DNA from: Sulfurimonas sp.
Lineage (GTDB): Bacteria; Campylobacterota; Campylobacteria; Campylobacterales; Sulfurimonadaceae
Direction of reading: 5' to 3'
Length of the DNA: 64,000 bases
Assembly (NCBI RefSeq): GCF_029027585.1
Contig: NZ_CP093397.1
Span: 434,001-498,000, forward strand
The notes beneath the pieces are model-generated. The model was not told the DNA's origin, ran no database searches, and saw nothing but the letters and a program-made list of their open reading frames with translations. Position numbers and translations under genes: made by a program. Positions 36,597-47,475 of the stretch are shown piece by piece. Within the stretch, counting starts at the first letter, position 1. Each line of letters opens with the position of its first letter.

Positions 36597-38026
36597 AACT
36601 TTCTCCTATAAATTCCATAGCCAAATCTTCCCCATCTTCTATAGCAATCTCAACAGCTCTTTTTGCTACTTCTAAAAGTTGTTTTGATGCCTCTTTTAAT
36701 TTAAAAGATTCTTTTATTTTTTCTTCTATTTTTGTTTGGATTGTATCATTAAGAATAGGTATTAAAACTTCTCCTATTTCAGATGGTTTCCAATGTTTGA
36801 TTATAGAACCACCTGCATCTCTTTGGCTTTGCATTTGTACTACTAAACTATTTAATACAAGTGTTAAGTATTCAGGTAATACTTTATCATTTTTTTATAG
36901 TTAGATGAAGCATAGCACCAGAAGTTATGATATTTGTATCTTTTTTAATATTATAAGCTATTCCTACCGTTCCATCTTTTGATAATAAAATAGTATCTAT
37001 TTTTGGTTGTAATTTTTTTAATATTTCTTTATCAAATAAATTCTCTGATAAGTGAATATCAGGTTCAGACAAGCCAAGTTTTGTAAGATTTGAAACTCTT
37101 ATAAATGGTATACCAGTTGTTTGATAAGCTTCACTTCCTGGCTCTATAGATTTATTTATATTTACAATATTATCTAAACTATCATAATTGATTTTTTTGA
37201 TACTTTCTACTATTTGGTTGTACTTAGGCTGATAATATTCACTATCAAGTCGCCCACTATCTCCGAAACTTTCACTAAATGTTTTTATAGCTATTTTTTC
37301 TTTTGATGGTTCAAAATCTAATAAATCAAGTTCTTTTAAAAGTAGTTCTTCTGATTGTTTATAAAGTTTTTTGCTTTCTTCTAGTTTTTGATGTGATGAT
37401 ATTACTAATTCTTCAATTTTTGTTTGAAATATATTAGAAAAAATAGGAACTTGTACCCTTCCTACTTCTTCACAATTTAAATTAACTTGTTCAGTCTGTC
37501 TCGATAAATAATAAAGATATTGTTTTCCATAGTATGAGTTTAAATAAATATTTATAAAATCAGGATTAATTTTATTTCTATCAACTCTAATAAGTGCAAT
37601 ATTTTGATTTATATTAGCAGGTAAAATATTTTCAGATATTTTTGTAGCACGACCTACTATTTTTTGAGTTGCACCTATAATGGTAACAATAATATCATCT
37701 TTTTTTAATTGTGTTCTTTTTATATCATCATGACCTAGTTGTGATAAATAATGATCAAAATGTGGTTTAATATAGTTGTCTCTTAAATTATTAGTTTTTA
37801 TAAATTTAATTGTACCTCCATAAAAAGCTTCTTTACTCATTGATGGAGTATGTCCAGTTGATATATTCTGAGTTACTAAACTTGATAAATCCATTAATTT
37901 ATGCTTTTCTAAAGTTTGTTTTATACTCAAATATATTAATCTATAATGCTCTGCATCTATTCTAAAAATATTTTTATTTATAGTTTCACTAAGTTTAAGT
38001 TCAATAGCTTCAAGCCCATCTAACAA
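36589..38026 (-). pseudogene. hsdS: HsdS specificity subunit with a poly-A frameshift
   Basis: Two target-recognition domains linked by a helix, as in type I S subunits: TRD1 with ISTGHTPSMSKEAFYGG and helix LVISSHQKLEESKKLYK; TRD2 with IKKINYDSLDNIV and the final helix KEASKQLLEVAKRAVEIA. Frame 1 stops after LTIKK; removing one A from the A7 run at 36890-36896 continues as NDKVLPEYLTLVLNS into the second frame (about 478 residues). It sets the DNA sequence that is methylated or attacked. It overlaps the GHKL gene by 8 bp. Confidence 0.88.
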
Positions 38027-38058
38027 AGCATTATATTTTACTTTATCAAATGGGCTAT

Positions 38059-40081
38059 CTACTTTCCCGAAAAACTCAAATTCTCCTTTTTAGCAAACTC
38101 GTTAAAAGCTTCTGCTATTCCGTCTTGTGTAACACCATCATGATTAAATAAGTCATGCTTTACTATTAAGTGGTCATGGTCATCAAGTCTATTTGTACCA
38201 TCTTCATTTTTAACATATATTTTTTCGCCACTATTATCTTTTGATGATTCTTGCATGGTTGCAAAGAAGATATTATAATCATCTTTTTTAGGGCAAAGTC
38301 TATCATCCCATTTTTGCACTATCAAAACACTTGTTTTAGTTCCTGTATGAGGTTTAAATACATTTCCATGAAGTCCAACAACGGCTAAAATTCTACATTT
38401 ATCAGCAATAAAATTTCTTACAAATTTATCACTAGAGTTATTAAATCTTCCTTGTGGCAAAACAACAGCCATACGACCACCACTTTTAAGCATATCAAGA
38501 TTTCTTTCTATAAAAAGTATATCTCTGGAAATTTTACTATGCCATCCTTTATGTATTGATTCTTCATTAATGGATGCTCCTGCTCGTTTTACCATTTTTT
38601 TACCTAAATCATATCGATGTATAATACGGCTTTCTTTTATATCCCCTGCAAAAGGTGGATTTGCCATTACTATGTCAAACTCAAACTCTTTGTTTTCATT
38701 TTTTATACTTCTTAACTTTTTAAGTCTTTTCCAACCCTCAAAATAAGTATCTTGCCAAGCTTCATCTTTTGTATTTTCGTCCCATCGCTCAAAGTCCAAT
38801 GAGTTCATATTTAAAACATTTGTATGACCATCTCCAGCTATGATATTTAACATTCTAGCAACTCGTACAGTCTTTTTATCAAAATCAATACCAAATACTT
38901 TTTCTTTTACATACTCTAAAGCTATAGGATGTTTTGCTTCTGCGGTTAATAAATCAGATGATGGTATACCTAATCTTTTATATATCTTTTTCCATACTTC
39001 AAAAACGGTATGAATAGGAAAACCACAACTTCCAGATGCTGTATCCATCATATATTCATTTTCTTGTGGATTCATTATTTTTACACACATATCTATTACA
39101 TATCTTGGAGTGAAGTATTGACCTTTTTCACCTTTTGCATTTTTATTTACCAAATACTCAAAGGCATCATCTATAACATCAAGATTTGAGTTAAATAATT
39201 TTATATCTTGAAGTGAACTAACACATACAGATAAATGTGATGGTGTAAGTTCTATAGTCTCATCATCTTTAAATATACCATTCCAATATTTTCTTGCTTG
39301 TAAAAATATATCCTCAATTTTCTCTTTTAATTCTCCATCACTTTCACCATAGTTCCTAAACTCAAGATTTTCAGTTAATCCTCTTGTATTTTGAAGCTCA
39401 TCAAATAATTTTATAAATATAAGTTTAAATACCTCTTCAAAAACATCTACTCCTGCATTTGCTAAAACTTCATCTTCCATATCTAAAACGATACTTTTAA
39501 GACTTCTTTTTTGAGTTTTTAAAATATCTTTTTTGATTAAATCTTGTATAGTAAATTTTTCTTGTAAAACATCTCTTAATGATTTGTTTTGCTTTTGGAA
39601 TATCAGGAATAGGTTCAAAATAATTAGGGTCTTTTCTATGATAATAAATAGTTTGTTCACCATTACTCCATATAGCAATAGTTGCACCCGTAGAGTTACA
39701 ATAACTCTTTAACTGCTCTTTTCCATCTTTTAATTTTGGCTTTTTAACTTCTATGACGATATAAGGAACAGTAGGCTGTATCTTGTCCATGATAACTATA
39801 TCAGCCCGTTTTACTTCTCTTCCAAAATGTACTGCATATTCTATTTTCATACGACTATAAGGATAATCATAATCTTTATGAAGTGATAATAAAAATAATT
39901 GTCGTACTAACTCTTCAGGCTTCACTTGAATATCTTTTTTTCTTACTAAACATTTTATAAAATTAACTTCTTTCCCTCTTAATTCTTTTTGGAAAATCAA
40001 TGATTCTATCTCTTGGATTTGCTCTGTTGTAAACTGTGTTAGTTTATAGTTAGTATCTTTTAGTATTTCACTTATTTTCAT
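38059..40081 (-). pseudogene. hsdM: N6-adenine methyltransferase with N-terminal HSDR_N domain, frameshifted
   Basis: Corrected length about 673 residues. Residues 1-165 are an HSDR_N-like nuclease domain, with KRADIVIMDK (Asp94) and YIVIEVKKPK (Glu111, Lys113). The rest is an HsdM N6 methyltransferase: KGQYFTPRYVIDMCV, DTASGSCGFPIHTVF (motif I) and MANPPFAGDI (motif IV). One A too many in the A4 run at 39587-39590 separates the frames (PKA then NKSLRDVLQEKF). Such fusions take the place of part of HsdR; no separate HsdR translocase is present in the window. Confidence 0.88.
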
Positions 40082-40107
40082 AGTTTAACCTCTAATTTGT
40101 AAATGTG

Positions 40108-41388
40108 TTATTTCCTCAAAGCTTCAGCAATAAGCTCAATAGGGTTTTTAAATATGGTTGTTGATTCATTACCCATAGAGTCATTTATCTGCATACGACA
40201 AGCACTACACTCAGCACTTACGATATCTGCTTTTGTATTTTTTATCATAGCTGCTTTTGGAAGTCCAGCAGCTTTTGCAAAGTGATATTTCTCACTCTGC
40301 ATAGTCACCCCACCAAATCCACAACAAGAATTTGGGTCACTCATCTCTACAATATTGTAATTTTTACTTATCAAGTTTCTTGGTTCTTCATGAATACCTT
40401 GCATCTTTTTTGCATGACAAGGATCATGGTATGTAACTATTTTAGTATCTTTTTTTCTTGTTGCTAAAAGTTCTTCTAGATGCGTATGATGTTGGAGCCA
40501 TTCTGTAGCCATAAAAATTTTATCTTTAATCGCTGTTGCCCTAGCCTTCCACTCAGGTTGGTCATGAAAGTAGTGTTCGTAATCAATTTTAAGCATTGCA
40601 GAACAGGTTGCTTCTGGGACTATAATAGCCTCAACATCACTACTAAAACTCTCAAAATACTCTATATTAAACTTAGCGTTATAATCAACTGTATCAAAAT
40701 CGCCCGTAAAATAAGCAGGAGCAGAACAACATTTTTGACTCTTTGCTAAAAAAGCATCTATTTCTAAATGTTTTAGTATCTCTAAAAGTCCTTCTCCAAC
40801 ATCTTTGTAATTGTAATTTCCTAAACAGCCTATAAAAATTGCTACTTTTCTTTTTCCACCATTATTTATATTTTCAGGGTGAGAATTTAAAAATGATGTT
40901 TTTGTAAGACTTGGAAGAAGTCTATCTGCTTTTAACATTGGAAATGAAAAACGAGAGTTCATAGAGTCTATGTCAGCTTTTATCTTAAATCCACAAGTTT
41001 GAAAAACCCAACCTAACTTAAAAGCTAAATCATTCATCCATCTATGACGAAGCAAGAGAAAAAAAGCTCTTTTATACCAAGCAATACCAAACTTTTTTGC
41101 TATGTCTGAACGGACTTGCTCTATTACCATATCTGTTGGAAGTGATTTTGGACAAACCTCAACACAAGCAGTACATAAAAAACAACTCTCAAAAATCTCT
41201 TTTACATTTTCATCTAAGTCTAGGTTTCCTCTTTGATACGCCCCTAAAAGGTCTAAAAAACCACGAGGAGAAGTTACCTCATCTGGATTTACTCTGTAAA
41301 TAGTACAAACAGGAACACACTTTGCACATTTAATACAGTCATCAGTTATATCTATATAATTGAAAATTTCCTCTGTTGTTTTACTCAA
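40108..41388 (-). CDS. Glycolate oxidase-type iron-sulfur subunit (GlcF/GlpC-like)
   Basis: 426 residues. Two [4Fe-4S] motifs: CIKCAKCVPVC and CFLCTACVEVCP, each followed by CCG-type domains (GCLGNYNYKDVG, DPNSCCGFGGV). Belongs to the (Fe-S)-binding oxidoreductase family of GlcF, GlpC and LldE, which pass electrons from a flavin subunit to quinone. The flavin partner is not in the window, so the substrate is open. It lies 3 bp after hemN. Confidence 0.87.
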   Translation of the reverse strand: MSKTTEEIFNYIDITDDCIKCAKCVPVCTIYRVNPDEVTSPRGFLDLLGAYQRGNLDLDENVKEIFESCFLCTACVEVCPKSLPTDMVIEQVRSDIAKKFGIAWYKRAFFLLLRHRWMNDLAFKLGWVFQTCGFKIKADIDSMNSRFSFPMLKADRLLPSLTKTSFLNSHPENINNGGKRKVAIFIGCLGNYNYKDVGEGLLEILKHLEIDAFLAKSQKCCSAPAYFTGDFDTVDYNAKFNIEYFESFSSDVEAIIVPEATCSAMLKIDYEHYFHDQPEWKARATAIKDKIFMATEWLQHHTHLEELLATRKKDTKIVTYHDPCHAKKMQGIHEEPRNLISKNYNIVEMSDPNSCCGFGGVTMQSEKYHFAKAAGLPKAAMIKNTKADIVSAECSACRMQINDSMGNESTTIFKNPIELIAEALRK

Positions 41389-41391
41389 TAT

Positions 41392-42759
41392 CTACACCGT
41401 TTTTGAAAATGTCTTAGAGTTTGCTGCATGTTTTTTCATATAAGCATCAAAAGGCATCGCAATATTTCTAATAAGCAAAGTTCCAGTTTCACTACACTCT
41501 ATATGCTCTTCATCCATAGTTAAAAGTTCATCTTCGACAAATGGTTTAAGTGCTTCTATCGCATCTGCAAAATATGTTTTAAACTCTACATTAAATAACT
41601 TATCAAACCTTTTAATATCAAGTTTAAAGTTACTCATCAACTCCATAATTACAAATTGTCTTATTTGGTCATCTTCATTTAAAACAACTCCCCTTTCAAA
41701 TGGTAACTTTCCAGCATCTATGGCTTTTTCATACTCTTTCATATCTTTGAAGTTTTGATTATATGAGTCAACACCTTCACCGATAGAAGTTAATCCAACC
41801 CCTATTAAGTCAGCTCCACCTTTTGTTGTATAACCTTGAAAATTTCTATGAAGTTCGCCTTTTTTTATAGCCTTAAAAAGTTCATCTTCTGGTTTAGCAA
41901 AGTGATCCATTCCAATCATTTTATAACCATGAGAAGTTAAAAAGTCTATTGTATATTGCATGATTTGTAATTTTTCATCTGGTAGAGGAAGAGTTGTTTC
42001 ATCAATCTTTCTCATTGTTTTTTTCATCCAAGGAACATGAGCATAGTTAAAAACTGCAAATCTATCTGGGTCAAGTGTTAAAGCAAGAGATAAAGTTTCT
42101 TTAAAAGTTTCTAGTGTTTGATATGGAAGTCCATAAATAAGGTCAGTATTTACCGAGTGCATATTGTATTTTCTAGCTAAATCCATTGCATCTTTAGTTA
42201 TCGCATAAGGCTGAACCCTATGAACTGCAACTTGAACTTTTTCATTAAAATCTTGAATACCAAAACTTACACGATTGAAACCTGCTTCACTCATCACACG
42301 CATCTGGTCTTCATCGATATGTCTAGGGTCTATTTCACAACTTATTTCTGCACCATCTACAAAATTTGGAAAGTATGATTTTATATTCTCTATAATTTCT
42401 TTTAATTGAGAAGCTGTAAAAAAAGTTGGAGTTCCACCACCAAAGTGCATCTGTATAACATTTCGTTTACAGTCTAGATGCTGTGAGAGTATTTCTAATT
42501 CTCTTTTTAAGTAGTCCATATAACGAAGCATTTTGTCTTCTTTTGAGGTAAAAACAACATTACAGCCACAAAAATAACAAGCATTTCTGCAAAAAGGCAA
42601 GTGGAAGTAAAGACTTAAAGGTCTAGAAGAATCTTGAGTTTGAAGTTTTGTTATATATTCATTATAACCATAAGCATCACTAAATTCTAGTGCAGTTGGG
42701 TAACTTGTATATCTTGGTCCAGGTTTTGAATATTTTGTAAATTTTGCAAAATCGAGCAT
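41392..42759 (-). CDS. hemN: Oxygen-independent coproporphyrinogen III oxidase
   Basis: 455 residues with the radical SAM motif CRNACYFCGC (Cx3Cx2C) near residue 57, and HemN-specific phrases GPRYTSYPTALEF and GGGTPTFF. It decarboxylates coproporphyrinogen III to protoporphyrinogen IX without oxygen, as expected for an anaerobe or microaerobe. It precedes the glcF-like gene by 3 bp and is intact. Confidence 0.95.
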   Translation of the reverse strand: MLDFAKFTKYSKPGPRYTSYPTALEFSDAYGYNEYITKLQTQDSSRPLSLYFHLPFCRNACYFCGCNVVFTSKEDKMLRYMDYLKRELEILSQHLDCKRNVIQMHFGGGTPTFFTASQLKEIIENIKSYFPNFVDGAEISCEIDPRHIDEDQMRVMSEAGFNRVSFGIQDFNEKVQVAVHRVQPYAITKDAMDLARKYNMHSVNTDLIYGLPYQTLETFKETLSLALTLDPDRFAVFNYAHVPWMKKTMRKIDETTLPLPDEKLQIMQYTIDFLTSHGYKMIGMDHFAKPEDELFKAIKKGELHRNFQGYTTKGGADLIGVGLTSIGEGVDSYNQNFKDMKEYEKAIDAGKLPFERGVVLNEDDQIRQFVIMELMSNFKLDIKRFDKLFNVEFKTYFADAIEALKPFVEDELLTMDEEHIECSETGTLLIRNIAMPFDAYMKKHAANSKTFSKTV

Positions 42760-42825
42760 ATTGATAATCCATATTTTATTAATTACCGCGATTATCTCTA
42801 AATTTTGCTAATAAGTCTATTAATC

Positions 42826-44535
42826 CTACTCGTCAAACTTTCCAGCTAATCTTTGATAAATCTCTGAGTTTGCCAAAAGTTCATCATGAGTTCCAGATGC
42901 AACTATGCAACCTTGTTGAATAACTAAAATTTTATCAGCGTGTTTTATAGTGCTAAGTCTATGGGCAATAGTAATAGTGATTTTATCTTTTGTATATTCA
43001 TCAAGAGCTTCTTGAATTCTTTTTTCACTCTCATTATCAAGCGCTGAAGTTGCTTCATCAAAAAGTAAAAGTGATGAATGTTTATATATGGCTCTTGCTA
43101 TGGCAACTCTTTGACGCTGACCACCAGAAAGGTTAGCTCCAAACTCTTCCATTTGAGTATGGATGCCATTTTCTAAAGACTCAACAAAACCTGAGGCATC
43201 TGCTAATTTTAGAGCTTCACTTACTCTTAATTCATCTATATCTTGACCATAAGCAACATTTGCTGCAAGTGAATCTTGAAATATATATATTCTTTGAGTA
43301 ACAAGTGAAATATGGTGTTTTAAAGAGTCTTGTGTATAGACTTTTATATCTTTAGAATTAACTAAAATATTTCCTGAATTTGGGTCATAAAATCGAAGTA
43401 GCATATTTATAAAAGTACTTTTCCCTCCACCACTATCTCCAACCAGAGCGATATTTTCACCCTGTTTTATATCTAAACTCACATCATTTAATGCATAAGT
43501 ATCATCATATTTTAAAACAACATTATTAAATTTTATTTCTCTAATATCTTCTATTAAAAGTTCTTTTCCATCGACAATTTTATTTTTAGTATCAAGTACT
43601 TCAAAAACTCTCTCACTTGCTGCTACAGCATCTTGAATCTTCCTATAGATTGAACTTATTCTACGGATAGGTTGAAAAACAAGCCCTACAGCAGTTAAAA
43701 ATGCTGTAAACTCTCCAACTGTCATACTTTCATTGTAAACTTCTTTACCACCAACAAAGATAACCATAGCAAGTCCTGAAGCACCTATTATTTCCATCAT
43801 TGGAGAAACTATCTCACCAACATAAACGGACTTCATATTTATCTTAAAAAATTTCCAGTTTTCTATGCTAAAACGGTCCATTTCATAATTTTGAGTTGCA
43901 TTTGCTTTGATAATTTCACTGTTATTAAAAACTTCTGTTAAACGAGTAACCACATCCGCGCTTTTCTCTTGAGAACGATGTGAATACTTTTTTAATTTTC
44001 TCGCTATTAAAATCAGTGGATAAATAACAACTGGGACAAGTATTAATGAATAAAAAGCAAGTAAAGGATTTAAATATATAACATATGCTAGAAGTGCAAC
44101 TATCGTTATACTTTCACGAAAAAGTTCCGGAAGCATATTTGAGACAAAATATTCTATACGGCCAATATCATTTATTACCCTAGAAATAAGTTCACCACTT
44201 CTATTTTTATATAAAAAGCTCATATCTAAACTTATTATTTTAGAAAGTAAAATCTCTCTAAACCTTGACATTATATGCTGTCCAATATAATTCATATAAA
44301 CTGATTGTATATAACGACCAATTGCTTTTACAAAATAAATACCAGTAAGTCCAATCGGGATAAGATAAAGCATCTCTTCTTTTCTATCTATAAACATATC
44401 ATCCATCAGTGGCTTCATAATATGAGCAGTAGCAGTTGTTGCAGCAACCGTTAAGATAATTCCAAATAAAACTAAAAGATACTGTAATCTATACTCTTTT
44501 ATATATGGCCAAAAACGCTTTAAAACTTTTTTCAA
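42826..44535 (-). CDS. msbA: MsbA-like lipid/LPS ABC transporter
   Basis: 569 residues: six membrane segments, then an ABC ATPase. Walker A is GDSGGGKSTF, signature LSGGQRQRVAIARA, Walker B SLLLFDEATSALD. MsbA flips lipid A across the inner membrane, which fits the nearby LPS genes. A lipid or peptide exporter of the same family is possible. It starts 8 bp after the sulfatase stop. Confidence 0.85.
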   Translation of the reverse strand: MKKVLKRFWPYIKEYRLQYLLVLFGIILTVAATTATAHIMKPLMDDMFIDRKEEMLYLIPIGLTGIYFVKAIGRYIQSVYMNYIGQHIMSRFREILLSKIISLDMSFLYKNRSGELISRVINDIGRIEYFVSNMLPELFRESITIVALLAYVIYLNPLLAFYSLILVPVVIYPLILIARKLKKYSHRSQEKSADVVTRLTEVFNNSEIIKANATQNYEMDRFSIENWKFFKINMKSVYVGEIVSPMMEIIGASGLAMVIFVGGKEVYNESMTVGEFTAFLTAVGLVFQPIRRISSIYRKIQDAVAASERVFEVLDTKNKIVDGKELLIEDIREIKFNNVVLKYDDTYALNDVSLDIKQGENIALVGDSGGGKSTFINMLLRFYDPNSGNILVNSKDIKVYTQDSLKHHISLVTQRIYIFQDSLAANVAYGQDIDELRVSEALKLADASGFVESLENGIHTQMEEFGANLSGGQRQRVAIARAIYKHSSLLLFDEATSALDNESEKRIQEALDEYTKDKITITIAHRLSTIKHADKILVIQQGCIVASGTHDELLANSEIYQRLAGKFDE

Positions 44536-44543
44536 ATACTTTC

Positions 44544-46535
44544 CTATTTCTTATGTGACTTGATTAGGTATTCAGTTACTGCCAATGAGGCTTTGTAATA
44601 CTCAGAACACTCTTTTTGCTCATCCGATATAGCTTTAGTAGCTTTAAACCCACCATTTTTCAACATTATAACACCTGCATCATTAAAACCACAATGTAAA
44701 ATATTTTTATCGAGTAGGTTAGTTCCTATAGCTGTATATTTTTTATTATAAAGAGTTAAGTTATAAAGTGTTGGGAATATATCTTTATGAGAGGATGCTA
44801 CAGTTGTATCAATAGCTTCTTTTTGCTTCATATCATCTGGTAAATATATATAAAAGGGGACTCTTTTTGTTTGAGTATAGTAATCATCATATTTCATTAC
44901 ACCTTCAACTGTATTATTATCAGCAGTAATTGCTACCACACTATTTTTTGCTAATGATGAACTTTTTATCTTGTCTAAAAACTCACCTGCACTATCAACA
45001 GCATAAGCATAATCTTTGAATCTTCTCTTTAATAAATCTAAATCTCCACTTATGTGTTCTTTTAAATCTTTTGATATTTCTAAAGAATTTGATTTATAAT
45101 GAGTTGGAATAGTGTATGGAGGGTGGTTATTAGTTGTCAATACAAATATAAACTGTGGTTTGATAGCATTCTCTAACATTTTATAAACATAGCTGTATAA
45201 GTACTCATCAAAGACACCCCAGTCGTGAGAGATAGAATCAATATTTTTATCTAAGGATATTGCTATCGCACCTTTTCCTCTTGTATGCTCAAAGCCCTGT
45301 CTTGACATAAAACTACCAACATTTCTCCAAAACAAATCTCCACCATATACGAAGCTTGTTTCATATCCTGCATCTGCATAGACCTTTGCACTTGCTTGTG
45401 TAAAATGAGTGTTTAAATATGAACTTTGGGCAAATGATGTAGATTTTGGGCGAGCTGTAATATTTAAAAGCAAGGGTTCAAGAGAAACTATTGTTCCATT
45501 AGAACTTGAGATAAAAGATGTAAATAATATATCTTCTTCAAAATGTTTTTTTAGTTTTCCCATGATATTGAAACTGTCACTTTGGTAATCAAAAAGAGGC
45601 ATTCCAAAACTTTCAACCATTATAACTACAACATGAGGCAGCCTACCTTTTAGTTGTTTATTTTTTGATGTTTGTTGAACTAAATTATTTAAAAGGTTCT
45701 TTCTATCAATATCTTTAGTCTGTTTAAAGACTTCAAAGGCTTTTGGCATCTTGCCTCTATATCCAACAGTTTTTATTAGGTTATAATTTCCGGTCTTACT
45801 CTTAGTGTATTGGTTATATGAATCAAAAATAGCAAAGCTTGGAGTTTGTGGTAGTCTGTTAACAAGTGGATCTTGACTGACATCTGAGATGCTGTATGCC
45901 AAGGGAAAAATACCTACTGAACCTCTACCCAATAATGCTACTCCTACAATAATAAAAAGAAAAATAGCTAGTTGGTTGAACCATCTAATACTAAACTCGA
46001 ATTTATTATGAACTTTTATAATTTTTAAAATTATAAAATATAAAAAAGTAAAAAATCCGATTATTAACAAGCCTACTAATGGAACATTATAGTTTTGCAA
46101 AGCCGTATTAACTAGTGCACTTGTATCATCATCAAAAACGCCAAATATCATGAGTGTAGAGTGCTCTCCAAAAAAAGAAAAATATGTTAAATCAGCAAAA
46201 GTAAGAGATGCTAAAAAAGTTAAAAATAAGATGAAATATAGTCTATAAAAAGTATAGAGGTATTTTTGAATAAACTTAATCCTTAATATCCATATAACAA
46301 ATATTAATAATACTCCAACTGCATTTATGTAAGCCATCATACTTGCATCTAATCTAAAGCCTAAAAAGAAAGCATCAAGTAATTCTATATAAGAATAATC
46401 ATTTGTTGCACCATAGTTTAAAAATAAATAAATCCTTGAGAGTGTCATTAATAAAAGGATTACTAAAGATAATTTCATAATTGAATATAGTAAATTGATT
46501 AAAAAATTGAAATGTTGATATTTTTGCATTTGCAA
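44544..46535 (-). CDS. LtaS-like sulfatase/phosphoethanolamine-transferase-type membrane protein
   Basis: 663 residues. Five N-terminal membrane segments and a periplasmic alkaline phosphatase-like domain from about residue 290. Metal and catalytic landmarks: VVVIMVESFGMPLF, then SSNGTIVSLE with the nucleophile Thr, and ITADNNTVEG. Similar to the LTA-synthase-type sulfatases of Gram-negatives that transfer phosphoglycerol or phosphoethanolamine. It is followed by the MsbA-like gene. Substrate inferred. A start further inside (near residue 20) is possible, as the N-terminus is long. Confidence 0.83.
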   Translation of the reverse strand: MQMQKYQHFNFLINLLYSIMKLSLVILLLMTLSRIYLFLNYGATNDYSYIELLDAFFLGFRLDASMMAYINAVGVLLIFVIWILRIKFIQKYLYTFYRLYFILFLTFLASLTFADLTYFSFFGEHSTLMIFGVFDDDTSALVNTALQNYNVPLVGLLIIGFFTFLYFIILKIIKVHNKFEFSIRWFNQLAIFLFIIVGVALLGRGSVGIFPLAYSISDVSQDPLVNRLPQTPSFAIFDSYNQYTKSKTGNYNLIKTVGYRGKMPKAFEVFKQTKDIDRKNLLNNLVQQTSKNKQLKGRLPHVVVIMVESFGMPLFDYQSDSFNIMGKLKKHFEEDILFTSFISSSNGTIVSLEPLLLNITARPKSTSFAQSSYLNTHFTQASAKVYADAGYETSFVYGGDLFWRNVGSFMSRQGFEHTRGKGAIAISLDKNIDSISHDWGVFDEYLYSYVYKMLENAIKPQFIFVLTTNNHPPYTIPTHYKSNSLEISKDLKEHISGDLDLLKRRFKDYAYAVDSAGEFLDKIKSSSLAKNSVVAITADNNTVEGVMKYDDYYTQTKRVPFYIYLPDDMKQKEAIDTTVASSHKDIFPTLYNLTLYNKKYTAIGTNLLDKNILHCGFNDAGVIMLKNGGFKATKAISDEQKECSEYYKASLAVTEYLIKSHKK

Positions 46536-46592
46536 TTATACAGTTTTAATCATCTTTTTAGTAAAATAACAAACTTTTAATCAAGGCAAAAA

Positions 46593-47459
46593 ATGAAAAA
46601 ATGTATTTTAGTGACTGGTGGTGCAGGATTTATTGGTAGTAATCTATGTGAGTGCCTAGCACAAAACAAAAATAATGAAGTATATAGTCTAGATAATTAT
46701 TTTACAGGCTCTAAAGAAAACCATGTAGCCCATGTAACTTATATTGAAGGTTCTACTTCAGATATTGAAGATTTAGTGAATTTTTCACCAGATATGGTCT
46801 ATCATCTTGGAGAATACTCAAGAGTTGAGCAAAGTTTTGATGACATAGAGAAAGTTTGGCAATTTAACAAAGATGGTATTTTTGCAGTACTACAATTTGT
46901 TAGAAAACATGGATGTAAAATACTATATGCTGGAAGTAGTACAAAGTTTGGAGATGGAGGACTTGGAAGAAGTGCTAGTCCCTATGCTTGGACAAAGGCA
47001 ACAAATACTGAGCTTGTAATGAACTATGGAGCATGGTTTAATATTCCTTATGCAATTACTTATTTTTACAATGTTTATGGAAATAGAGAGATTCAAACAG
47101 GAAAATATGCAACACTTATAGCCCTCTTTAAAGAAAAAATGAAAAATAATGAACCTCTTACTATCGTTAGCCCAGGTACACAAAAAAGAAACTTCACTCA
47201 CATAGATGACATCATAAATGGTTTAATTCTTGTAGGTGAGAACGGTTATGGAGATGAGTTTGGCATCGGAAGTCCAGAAGCTTTTAGTATAAAAGAAATT
47301 GCACAAATGTATGAAGGTGAAATTCAGATGCTACCAGAGAGAAAAGGTAACAGAATGACTGCTGATGTAATGACAGCTAAGACTGAAGCTTTGGGCTGGA
47401 AACCGACTAGAACAATTAAAAAATATATTGAAGAACTAAGAAATAACAATTGGCAATAA
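46593..47459 (+). CDS. NAD-dependent sugar epimerase/dehydratase
   Basis: 288 residues. SDR-extended fold: LVTGGAGFIGSNLCE at the N-terminus (NAD motif), Ser in AGSSTKFG, and catalytic Tyr and Lys in SPYAWTKATN. Close to UDP-glucose 4-epimerase-type enzymes, but exact substrate open. First gene of the rightward rfb block, 16 bp before rfbA. Confidence 0.85.
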   Translation: MKKCILVTGGAGFIGSNLCECLAQNKNNEVYSLDNYFTGSKENHVAHVTYIEGSTSDIEDLVNFSPDMVYHLGEYSRVEQSFDDIEKVWQFNKDGIFAVLQFVRKHGCKILYAGSSTKFGDGGLGRSASPYAWTKATNTELVMNYGAWFNIPYAITYFYNVYGNREIQTGKYATLIALFKEKMKNNEPLTIVSPGTQKRNFTHIDDIINGLILVGENGYGDEFGIGSPEAFSIKEIAQMYEGEIQMLPERKGNRMTADVMTAKTEALGWKPTRTIKKYIEELRNNNWQ

Positions 47460-47475
47460 GAATTAAAGGAACTAA

